From: Streptomyces parvus
GTDB taxonomy: Bacteria; Actinomycetota; Actinomycetes; Streptomycetales; Streptomycetaceae
Direction: 5' to 3'
DNA: 64,000 bases
NCBI RefSeq assembly: GCF_032121415.1
Contig: NZ_CP135079.1
Coordinates: 1,860,001 to 1,924,000 of the forward strand
Within the stretch, counting starts at the first letter, position 1. The number at the start of each line of letters is the position of its first letter. Made by a program: the position numbers and the translations under genes. The notes under the pieces are model-generated. The model was not told the DNA's origin. It saw only the letters and a program-made list of their open reading frames with translations, and did no database searches. Of the stretch, positions 12,001 through 24,000 are shown in pieces.

Positions 12001-15000
12001 GACCCCGACGGCTGGGGCAGGCCGGCCATCAGGACCATCTGCACGAAGGGGGCGAGGCCCCGGACGGCCTCGTTGTCCAGGATGCGGTTCAGGGACTCGG
12101 TCAGGACGTCGTCGGGCAGCGGGGCCCGCTGCGCGAGGGCCCGGCGGTAGGCCTCACGGCTCAGCTCCGCCAGCTCGGCCACGGCCTGCCGGATCTGCTC
12201 CGGCGTCATCAGCTGCTCGCCGTCGTAGGCGAAGTGGCGCAGTTCCGTGAGGATCAGCGGGATGTCGAGGCGGCCGTCGTCGGTGTCCAGGGTCGGATAC
12301 CGGTCGTCGTCCATGTCGACCGTCTGCTTCTGCGTGACGGTTCTGCCGTCGGAGGTGCGGCCGGTCAGCACGGAGGTCGTGTGCTCGCGCGCGGAGGGGA
12401 CGTCGCCGATCGTGGCGTCGAAGTATCCCGGGAAAAGGGGCTTGTCCGGGGTGATGGTGCGTCGGTAGAGCTCCAGCAGCCGCCCGAGGGTGGCGGCGAG
12501 TCCCGCGCTGATGCTGTCGTGGTGCCGGTCGAGGAAGCCCCTGGCCCGGGGCCGCAGCGCCCGCAGGACCCGGTCGAGGGCCGGGCGCGACGCCACCGCC
12601 AGGCCGTTCTTCACCATGAAGGCGGCGGGGCCCTGGTTGAGGATGACGCCGGTCGGCCGGGCGACGGCGTGGGCGTAGGCGAAGCGGAGGTAACCCCACA
12701 GGTCGTCGACGTCCGGGACCGGGGCGAGGAAGGGGACGACCACGTCGGGCACGTCGGTCCGCCCGGTGACGGCGCGGACGAACTCCGCGGTGGCCTTCAT
12801 CGCGAACTCCCGGCCCGACGCCTCCACCGTCCCGATCGCGCCCCTGGGCAGCCGGTCCACCGCCCGGTCCTGGAGCAGGCTCAGCCCCAGGGCGGGGAAG
12901 CCGGTGGTGGGCTGCACGTAGGCGCGGTTGGTCCGGACCGGGGTCTGGCCGACCAGAGTCCTGCCGCCCAGTTCGGTGACCGTCCAGCCGTCCTGGGCGG
13001 GCAGCAGGTCCGCGAGGGCGGTCTGCGGGGCGGCGCCCGGCCGGTCGCGGCCGTCCAGGGCCCGTTCCACCCGGGCGAGCCGCTCCAGCGCCTCCTCGGG
13101 GGACTGCCGCCGCTCGCCCGGGAGTACCGCCATCGGCTCGACGACGATCTCGCCGATGAGGTAGCTGAACTGCTGGGGCTTCGGGTCGCCCGGCGCGATG
13201 GGCGGGTAGGTCAGGTGCAGGCGGCCGTCGGCCGTCCGCGTGACGCTCGCGTGGTCCGTGACGATGCTGAAGCCGGGGGCGGTGGCCAGGACCTGCTTGG
13301 CCGGAACGTCGCCGAGGCCGCTGACCACGAAGACCAGCCGCCGTTCGATCTCCAGGCCGATGGCTCCGTAGGCGCGGCCGGTCGCCGCGTCCAGCAGGGA
13401 GTGCGGGGTGGACGACGACGCGGCGAAGGCGGGCAGGGCCCCCTCGACGGCCCGGCCCGCCGGGTCGACGACCATGGCCCGTGCATCGGACGCCGCGACC
13501 GGGGGCGGCGCGGAGGAGAGCTGCCGGCCCTCCCGGGCCGACAGGTCCAGCCACATCACACCGTCGAAACCGCCGAGGTGGTAGGCCGCCCACGCGTGGC
13601 CCAGCGCCTCGCCCTGACGGCGTGCCAGGACGAACGCCGCCGCGCCCGGCCCCTGGGCGGCGACGGTCCGGGCCACCGCCTCCCACGAGCCCACGGGGCT
13701 CCAGCCCGGCCCCGGGACCAGGGCGGAGCCGGGTGTCGTGGTGCTGAGCGCCGCGTCGTCGAGCGTGGCCGCCGGCCGTACGCCGCTCGGGTACAGGGCG
13801 TCGCGGAGCGAGCCCAGCAGCACCAGGCACCGCCGCTCGGTGAGGCCTTGGCGCGGCGCGGGGCCCGCGATCCGCCGGGCCGTCGCCGTCAGCCGGGGGC
13901 GGCTGAGCGGGGCCCCGCGCGGTGGGGCGGGCGGAGCGGGGACGGGGCCGTGGGGCTGCGGCTCGTACGCCCCGTCGTTCTCGTCCCACAGGGCGCGGAA
14001 GGCCGCCCAGGTGTCCTCCTCGGCCCGGGGGTTGGCGCCCCAGTGGTGTACGGCCTTCGGATCGGCTCCGTACAGCTCGCGGAGGAGCGGCAGCAGCTTC
14101 GGCTCGTTGCGCCGGACCCACTTCGCGCCGTTGTTGCGGGGATGGCCGGTGTAGGGGTCGGTGCCGGTGTTCGTGCCGAGGTAGGCGTTGGTGAGCTGGG
14201 CGAAGTACTCGAACTCGTTGCGGGCCGAGTAGTTGCGGTGGGTGCCGGTGCTGTCGTACAGCGGCCCGTCGGGCCAGGCGGCGAATCCCCCGGCGAGCAC
14301 CTTGTCGTGGTACGCCTCGGTGATGAGCCGGCGCTGTTCGTCGGTGAGGCCGTGGCGGTGGAGGGCGTGCGCGAACTCGTGGGTCGCGGCGGAGTAGCCG
14401 TCGGCGTACAGCCCGGACCCGGGTACGGCGGTGGTGTCGCCCAGCAGGTTCTCCTCGCCGACGGCGGCCAGCCCGCCGGCCTCGACACCGCGCAGGAGGT
14501 CGTAGGGGCGCGCGTTCTCGTCCGTCTCGCCGCGCAGGAGGCCGAACGCGTCGAGCGAGGTCGTCGCGGTGTCCTTGGGGACCACGATCAGCCGCGCGCC
14601 CTCGTTCAGCATGCGTTCGGCCACGGCGGGCGAGCGCAGCATCCGGGCCACCTGCGCCCGCGCCTCGATGCCGGAGGAGACGGGGAGGTCCACGCCGGGC
14701 GGTACGTCGACCATCAGGAGGGCGGCGGTCCGGGCGAATTCCTCGGCGGGCAGGGCCCGGCGCAGCCCGGCGGTGAGCGCCGGGTCGGCGGCCAGGGCCT
14801 CGCGGTCGGCGGGCGACAGGGACAGCAGCCGGGAGGTGCGCTCGTCCTCGGTCATCGCGGCCAGCCCGGCGGCCAGTTCGGTGCGTTCGGCGACGGGCAG
14901 GCCGGGGCGTGGCGCGGTCGCCGGGGTCGCGGCGGGCGGCGGGGCCGTGGCGGTGGCCGTCGCCGTGGCTGTCTCCGACGTCTCGGGCGGCGGGGCGGGC

Positions 15001-18000
15001 AGGGGCTGCCCGCGCAGCCGCCCGGCGCGGGTCGGGCGGGCGGGCGCCGAGGAGACGGTGCTGCGCAGGGACGGCCCGTCGCCGAGCCCCTCGGCGCGGC
15101 GGCCGGTCTCCAGCGCGTCGGTGAGGGCGGGCAGGTCCTCCCACGCCTGGGTGTGGCGGCGCGCCTGCTCGCTCAGCTCATCGCGTACGTCGATCAGTTC
15201 GGCCTCGATGCCGTCGACCTGGTCCTGGACCGTGTCGCGTACCCCGGTCGCCCGGCGTAGCGCGGTCTCCGTCTGCCGCAGGACGCGGGCGGCCTCGGCG
15301 ACGGCCGTCTCGGCGCGGCGGAGGTCCCCGGCGAGTGCGGTCTCCCGGGCGACGGCCCGCTCCAGGCGGCTCCGCAGCTCGCCCGCCTCCTCGCGGGCGG
15401 TCTCCGCCGTGTCCAGGTCCTCCTCGCGCCGCTGGTGCAGTGCGCGGCCCCGGTCCCGGAGCGCGTCGGCCTGTTCGATCGCCGCGTTCAGGGCCTCCTG
15501 TCCGTCCGGGGACGCCGGGTCGGCGTCCGGGGCGGCGGCGACGAGCTCTTCGAGCCGGGCCACCTCGGCCCGTGCCTGCTGCCACCGGTCGTGGAGCCCG
15601 CGCTCCTCGTCGGCGGTGTCGTCGTAGCGGGCCTGTGCTTCCCGGGCCTCGGTGTCGAGCCGGGTGGTCTCCGCCCGGTCCTCGGCGATCCTGCCCCGCA
15701 GCGTGGTGAGTTCCGTCCGTACCGTCGCGGCGTCGCGGCGGGCGGCAGTATGGGCGCGGTCGGCGTCCCGGTGTGCGGTGGTGGCGGTGTCCACGGCCCG
15801 GTCGGCGGTGTCCAGCGCGGCGAGCGCGCCGGGCTGTCGCCGGGTGAGCCGCCCCTCGCGGTACCGGGCCGCCGCCTCGGCCCGGACGGCGCCGAGGTAA
15901 ACGCCGATGGTGTCCGCCACGTTCTGCCAGGCCTCGTCGGTGGCGGCCGTGGTGTCGGTGAGGGAGCCGTCGGCGGCGAAGGGCCAGGTCCGGAGCCCCT
16001 GGCCGGTGCGGATGACCAGTTCGACCGGTTTCCCGGCCCGGGCGGCCGTGAGGGAGCCGGCGAACAGGGCGCGGGCCAGCCGGGTGCCGTCCGGGTCGGG
16101 GCCGAGCGCGAGCCACAGCTCGGCCGACGCGTCCTGCTCGTCGATGGCGTCCGCCAGCACGTCCGGCAGGTCGGTGACCGGGTGCTGGGCCCAGTCGCGC
16201 AGGTCGTCCGCGTCCTGGTCGGCCAGGATCGCGGGCAGGTCGTAGATCCGGGGCCCCGGTCGCGCCGGGGTGACGCCGAAGCCGAGGACGTCGCGTTCCC
16301 ACAGGCGGGTGGTGGAGCTGCCGGTGACGTACCGGACGCCGTCGGGGCCGTCGACCTCGATGACGGTGTCGACGAGGGTCTCGTAGGTGCGGGGGATGCG
16401 CCGGTCGGTCGGGTCGCTGGTCGCACCGGTCCGCAGTCGGCTGAAGGAGAAGGCGGAAGCGTTGCCGCCCGAGGAGAGGGCGTGGGGCTGCTGCGCCGCC
16501 AGGGGGAAGGTCACCCCGAGCACCTGGCGGTTGCCGTCGGCCAGGCTGTAGGAGCCCTGCTGGTTGAGGACGAAGGAGCCGGCGGCGGACGATGCCACGG
16601 CCACGGTGCGGTTCTGCCGCCGGACCCGGTCGATGGCGACGTCGCCGGCCTCGGTGACCGGCCGCGGGTTGTGCAGGGATATGCGTAGGGACGGCGCGGT
16701 GTCGGGGCTCTCGACCGGCCAGCTGCCGGGCATCCGCTCGGTCAGCCCCGCTGCCGAGCGTGAGGGGTCGAGGCTGATCTCGCCTGCCTGGACCAGCTCG
16801 GCCAGGCGGGCGGCGACGGCCTCCGCCGAGGCGTTGGCGGGCAGCCCCCACGCGGCGGCCATGCGCGGGTCGACGTCGTGCAGCGCCCGCATCAGCTGCG
16901 GGGCGGCGTTGTAGTCGTACACCGGTGTCGGGCCGGTGGTCTCCAGCCGGACGCCCTGCGGGAAGGGGGTGGTCCCCTGGGCCGCGGCGTCGGCAGCCGT
17001 GAGCAGCAGCGGATCGCCGCCGAGCAGCGCGGGCGCCCGGGGCCCCTCGTGCCGCTTGGGCTGGTCGGCCTCGGAGGCGACGAACCGCAGGGCCGTCGCG
17101 GCCGGTACGGAGACGCGGCTGACCGGGCGGCCGCGCAGCAGGCGCCCGGCCCAGCTGCGGACCCGCTGCGCCACGTCCCCTTCCAGGCCGGAAAGGTTGA
17201 GCAGGCCGGACTGGAAGAGGGCGCCGGGAATGTTGGCGGGCCACTGCCACACGGCCTGGGAGCGGACGGTGGCGGTGTAGCGGTAGTCGACGGCGAAGTC
17301 GGCGGCGCTGCCCGAACGGGTCCAGAAGCGGTCCTCCGTGGCCACTTCGGAGCGGGCTGTACGGGCCCGGGTCTCGGCCCCCGCCAGGGACGGCCCCGCG
17401 CGGTCCGTCCACCCGGTCGCGCCGGGGCGCGGGTAGCGGGAGACCGGGTTGACCGTGCCCTGACGGGTGGTGGTGGTCCCGGACGTGGTCACCCTGGACT
17501 GCGGGGTGTGGGTGTCGACGTGTTCCAGTCCGGTGCCCTCGACCGCCCGGCGACCGCGCAGGCCGCGCAGGGCGGGCGTCTGGAGCACCGGTTCGGCGGT
17601 CAGGGTGACCTCGACCAGGCGTGCCCCGCCGTAGGCGACGTGGAGGAAGTGGAAGCGCACCTTTCCGTCGGGGCCCCGTCCGGGCAGGGCGCGCAGCGCG
17701 GCGGGTTCGGTGACCCGGGCGATCTCGGTGGCCACGCCCGGCAGGTAGGAGGCGTGGCCGGGCCGGAGGGCGCCGGGCGCCTCGCTCTCCACCAGGCCGG
17801 ACAGCTCCTGGCGCATCCGGTCGCGGCGCTCGCGGCGGTTGGTCGTGTCGTCGAGCTGGGTGACGGTCAGGACGGTCGCCTTGCCCAACTGGCGGGTCCG
17901 GGCGTACCGGTCGGGCAGCGGGACGTCGAGCGGGTTCAGGGTGAGGGCGGGGATGCCGGGCATGCTCTGGAACCAGGCCGCCAGTTGCGCCACGGCCTGG

Positions 18001-21000
18001 GCGGGGGCGAGGTACGTGACGGCGCGCGGCAGATCGATGGCGACCGTGACCGGGGCGTAGGGGCCGAGGCCGACGGTGTTCCCCGCGATGTTGCGCACGC
18101 CCCGGCGGACGGTCAGCAGCAGCGTCAGGTCGTTGCCGATCCAGAGGGTGTCGCCGCTGTGCTCCGTGGCGTGGGTGATCTTCGTGCCGGAGCCCACGGT
18201 GGCGGTGCCGTCGGTGCGGCGGGACTGGGAGTAGCGGCCGCCCGGGTTGGCCTGGTGGACCAGCAGCTCGGGCGGGGTCGGGGCCGCCTGCAACGCCGTG
18301 ACCTGGAGGTTGCCCTGGTGGGTGACGCCCACGCCGCGCTGTCGGCCGGAGGTGTCCCCGCTCAGGACGTCCTGCTCCGAGTAGAGCGATTCGGAGCCCA
18401 GGTGGCGGGGGTTGGAGAGGTAGCCGCTGACCTCCAGCATCATGACCTGGTCGGCCGCCATGCCGGGCAGCGTCAGCCCCTCCACCACGTAGGCGCCGCC
18501 CAGGATCTGCGGGGCCCGGGAGATGAGCTGGCCGGGCCTGATCGCGTCCTGCCGGGCCTCGGCCGCCAGGGTGCCCCGGTCGTTCAGGGAGGCGCCCGCC
18601 ACGGCGACGGAGGTCCACTTGTAGGTCGCCGCCGCACCGTCCGTGGACGTCTTGGCCGCCCAGACCACCGGTGCGGCGGCCCAGTTGACGGCCGAGCCCG
18701 CCCGGTTGACGGCACCGGACAGGCTCGCTGGGAGCGCCTCCTTCACCGCGGAGCCCCGCCGGGCGGTTTCGGTGGCCAGCCCGGACAGCGTCGCGGAGGC
18801 GTGCTGGACGGCGCGCCCGACACGGCCCCGGCCCGGACTGCCGGGGTAGGTGCCCGCGACGATCTGCCGCAGAGCCGCCATCAGCGCGGTCGTGCCCCGG
18901 AAGGTGTCGACGATGGCGCCTTCCGGGAGCCTGGTCAGGCCGGGCAGCGGACGGCCGCGCTCGTCGACCAGGGCGAGGCGGCGCTGGTCGTCCGTCGGGC
19001 CACCGTCGGTGACGGGCTGCCGGATCACATGTCCCGGACGGGGCGCGGGGGCCGGGGCGGGCAGGGGCGCCGGGGCGGGGACGCGGGTGCGGTAGTGCGG
19101 CACCAGCAGGCGGACGCTCCCCGGCACGGTGGGCGTGGCCGCGGCCCCGAGCTGCATCTCCAGGTCGTCCTCCGCCTCCGGCTCCGCCTCGGGCCGCGCC
19201 GGGTTCCCGTCGGCGTCGGTCTCGGCGAACCGGACGAGCGGGTCCTCGCCGGTGCCCTCGTACAGGTCGAGGCCGAGCCGGGCGGGCACCTCGAAGAGTT
19301 CGCTGCCGTTGCGGGTGGTCATCGTCAACTGGTCGTAGCCGACCTGGCCGGCGGTGGCGGAGGCGTCGGTGAGCTGCCGGGTGCCGAGGTAGTCCGGGGC
19401 CGTGTTCAGGCCCCAGGAGCCCTGGTCGATGGGGGCGTTGAGGCCGCCGCCGCCACCGAGGGCGCCGCTCAGCGCGGTGCCCCGCTGGCGGCCGCCGCCG
19501 GACTCGTACGAGCTGGAGCCGATGTGCAGCACGTCGGGCAGGTGGCGGGTGTGGACGGCGGGCCGGGTGGTGTCCCGGGCGGCGGAGAAGACCAGTTGCA
19601 CACGACGGGTGCCCGAGACCGCGTTCGGCCGCTCGAACCAGACCGACTCCCCGCCGTCAACGGCGTCCGGCGCCGACGAGGCGAGGCCGAAGGTCGAGCG
19701 CATCTGCCGCAGCCGCCGCAGGTTCTCCAACTGGGCCACCACGAGCGGCTCGTCCAGCCGGAACACCGCCGACCTGCTCCGGGGCCGGGCGGGCGGCAGG
19801 AACCCCTCCCGGCGCAGCCATGCCTCCGCGGCGGTGAACAGCGGGTCCGCCCCGTCCACCTTCAGCGGCGTCTCGGTGTACCCGATGCTCTCCAGGTTCT
19901 CCAGGTGCTCGGGGAGTTCGCGCAGTTCCGCGGGGGCCGGGCGGTGGCCCGCCATCGTGGCGCGCTGGGCGATCCGCAGCCGCAGGCCGTCCGTCCACGG
20001 ACCGAAGGTGGAGCTGACCCGGCCGCCGCCGGCCTGGTGCAGCGTCGCGGTGTAGGCGACCCGGCCACTGGTCAGCAGGTGGCTGCTCTTGGTGCGGAGC
20101 CCGTGCATGAGCGTGGCGCTGCTGACGTTGCTGAGCTGGTCGGTCAGCTGCCAGTTGACGGCGGCCTTGCCCATGAGGTTGCCGCCGAAGGACGAGCCGG
20201 CGGCCGGATGGCCGGGCGCGTGGTCGGTGGTGAACGCCGGCCCGCCGGCCGCCTCGACGCCCATACCGCTGGTCAGCTTCGCCGACTTGTCCACGCTGGA
20301 CGCGTGCGAGAACCAGGTCTCCAGCGTGGACTTGCCGTCGGCGCTCTTGCGCAGCGGCCGGCCCGGTTCGATCACCGCGGTCAGTTCCAGGACGCCGACC
20401 GCGTTGCCGTCGTCGTCCAGGAGGGTCGGCGAGAACACCCCGCCGTCGCGCTGGAGGTGGGGGGTGCCCTGGAGCATGCGCTGCGAGAGGAAGGTCTCCA
20501 GCGCCCGTTCCGAGTCCTCGTCGAGGTTCCGCAGCGCCGCGAACGTGTCGTCCTGGAGCAGTTCGGTCAGCAGGCGGCGCGGTTCGGCGACGCTGTCGCC
20601 GCCCCACAGCGGCAGGTCGTCGACGTCACCGGGCTCCGGCAGCGCGGTGGTGTCGTCGCCGTCGAAGGCGAGGTGCTCGTGGAACCAGATCGTGAGGGCG
20701 CCGTGCGACTGCTCCGGCTGCCAGTTGTCGGTCTCGCCCTCGCGGGGGGTGTCGAGCTGGATCTGCCACCGCCCGTCGACGTCCATCGGGTGCGCGGGTT
20801 CCTCGGCCTGCTGCTTGCTCGTGACCAGGAAGGTCTCGCCGACCGTCACGGACTGGGTGAGCTGGTTGTGCGTCGCGGACACGTTGACGGTGCTGTCCCA
20901 CCAGCGGAGCGCCCCGGCGCGGTCGTCCGGGAAGATCCCGCTCCACGGCACCGAGCCGGTGCGGATGTTGCCCGCGCCCTCGACGTGCGAGGAGGACTGC

Positions 21001-24000
21001 CCGCCGCCGGTCCTGACCTCGAGCCCGATGTCCGGGACGGTCGGCGGGCGCCGGTCGGTGTCGCCGCCGTACTTCGTGGACCGCACGGGGTCGGCGTAGG
21101 AGAGACGTACGTCCACCGACCGGTCGCGGCCGCCGTGCCGGAGCGTGATCCGGTGCCCCTGGCGGCTGCGCAGGTACGGCCGGTTGAGCTCGATCTCCTC
21201 GGCGCTCAGCACGTCCTGGAGCCGGGTCAGCAGCCGCTGTCCGTCCGCGTCCTCCGGGTCGGCGCCGAGGGCCTGGACGATGCTCCGGTGCAGTCCGTCC
21301 AGGACGGTGGCGGGGGTCGGCTCGTGGAGGACGAGGCCGACGTGCCCGTCGTGGCGGCGGCCGTGGTCGCGGATGTACTGCGAGAGCGGGGCGGGCGCGA
21401 CCGCGGTGGACGTGGTCCCCACCGCCGTGGACGACTCGGTCCCGGGGGCCCGTCCGGTGAACGTGTGGAGGGGCCCCTGCTGGGCGGAGACACCGGGCAG
21501 GGCGGCGGGCCGCCGGGTCTGCCAGTGGTCGGACCGTGCGGCCGTCCCCTCGGTCAGGACGATCGTGTTCCGGCCGTTCGCCGGATGGGGGACGGGGGCG
21601 CTGGGCAGCTCGGACAGCAGGGTCGTGCGGGCCGTCCCCGCACGCCCGGCGAGGTGCTGCGCGAGGCTGCCGGGGTTGGTGTGGGAACCGATCACCAGGA
21701 GCGGGGCGCGCAGGGCGATCTGCTGGTGGACCCGGTCGTGGCGGAGCAGGGCGGCGACCTCGCCGCCCGGCACCCAGCGGCTGGAGCCGTCGGTCCAGGG
21801 CATGGAGACATGGCCGTTCGTGCTGTCCGCGTTGAGCACGTACGCCTTGGCGGCCGATCCCCGCGGGGCTTCGGGCCACGGCGCCGGGTGCGGGGTGGCG
21901 CCGTCCAGGCCCCCGTCGGACGAGACGAGGTACCCCTCGGTCGCGATGTCCCCGGTGATGGTCCTGCGGGTCCAGTTGCGGCCGGTCGGCACGCCGTCGG
22001 CCATCAGCCGGGTGCCGTCGTCGAGGGCGCCGTGCCGTACGAGGTCCCACGCGGCGAGTTCCGTCGGGTCGGCGGGGTCGAACCCGGTGACCGCCGCGCC
22101 GGCCATCAGCCACAGCAGCCGGTCGCCCGCCTCGTCCGGCGCCGGGGCGGCGGAGCCGGGCAGGTGCAGCGCCTTCTTCGCCAGGGCGACGGGGTCGGTC
22201 ACCGACCGCAGGGCCTCGGCGCCCTTGACCGTGCCCCACACCAGCCGGCTCACGTCCGCACGGGATACCGCACCCGCTTCCGGCAGCCGCAGCACGTCGG
22301 CGGCGAGCGCGGTCAGATCCGTCCCGGCCAGGCGCTTCAGCGCCCAGTCCAGCGACGGCATGGGTGTGTACTGGTGCAGCGTCAGCCGTCCCGCGGCGGC
22401 TTCGTCCGTCTTCCCGGCGGCGTCGAGCAGGACCCGCCGGACGTCGTCCCGGGACGGCGGGTTGTTGCTGGTGCGCCGGTGGCGGGCGTGCGTGACCAGG
22501 TGCAGGTGGTGGAGGGTGAAGGGGCCCAGGACGCGCAGGTGCGGATCGGCCCGGCGCATGTTCTCCAGCGCCCCGACGCCTCTCAGCAGCGCCTCGAACT
22601 GGGCGTCCGACGCCACGTCGGCGCCGAACGACCGCCGCAGCGCCTTCACGAGCCGCAGCGTGGTGTCGAGGACGTCGGCGGGTACCGGCCCGTCCCCGGT
22701 GTGCAGGTGCGCCGTGCGCGCCAGGGCGGCCAGTTCGGCCGGGCCCGGTTCGGGGAGCAGCAGGCGGCGCACGCCCTGCTCGCCCGAGGGGCTCGCCAGC
22801 ACACCCGCCTTCGGGGTCGCCCCGCGCATCAGCACATGGACGCGGTCCACCGCCATGACCCCGGCACCGCTGCCGTTGGCCACGCCCTGTGCGTACGAGG
22901 TGGTGCCGAGGACGTCGAACACGTAGGGGGGCTCCCCCGCGTCCGACAGATAGGGCAGGTCCTCCGCCATGGCGTCGGCCCAGCACGAGCCGAGGTCGAT
23001 GACGGCGTTCGGGCCGAGCTTCCGCATGCTCGGCCGACGGCGGATGAACCGGCCGGTCTCCTCCCCGCCCACCTGGACCGGCGGACTGCCGTCGGCCACC
23101 TCCATCACCCCGCGCAGCGGCTGTCCGTGCTGCGCGAAGTGGTAGACCGGCCGGCCGTTCTCCAGCAGCGCGGCCGGTTCGCCGATCGCTCCCTCCGACA
23201 CCGGGTCGAACTGGACGAACTCGGTGATCTCCGCCATGGATTCGAACATGGGCTCGTTCGTGACCAGGTCGGGGTCGGACATGGTGACGCGGCCGATGGA
23301 CCGGCCGTCGTCGCCGATGGTCCGCGTCTTCAGGGCGGGGTCGGGGAGGATCGTGCCGTCCAGCGCGGTCACGAAGCCTTCCTCGGCGACTCCGTCGGGG
23401 CCCAGGTCGTCGGCGTCGCTGCCGAACCATCCGCCCAGGGGGCGGCCTTCGGACCGCCGGTTCTCCACGACGACCCGCTCGACGCCGGTGGCGGGGTCGG
23501 TGACCAGGCCGACCTGGCCGCTGTGCGCCCAGACGCCGTCGCGGCCCGTCCGGAACGCCAGGGTGCGGGGCAGGGCGAGGCCCTGGTCGCCGCCGTGGGC
23601 GAGCACGAGGACGACGGGCGTGTCCGCCGGGAGTCCGACGACGCCGGGGTCATGGGCCACCAGCTCCACGAACTCCCGCCAGGGGACCCTGATCCGCCCC
23701 TCGCCCCAGGGCAGCATGACGTGATCGTGTCCGCCGTCGGCGACCACCGCGTACGCCCCGGTACCGGCGTCCCACAGCGGATCGAGCGGGCCCTGGAACT
23801 GGCCGTTGCGGCGCTGCCACACCTGGGTGGTGTCCACCGGCCCGACAGGCCGCCCGGTGAGGTTCAGCCCCTGGTAGGCGCCGTTCGCCGCCAGGATATG
23901 GCGCCCGTGGTCCAGCGCCCCGCCGGTCGCCAGGTGGTAGGCGCCGAGCGCGTCGACGCTCGACGACCATCCGGCGGCCATCGCGTTCTCCACCGTGACG

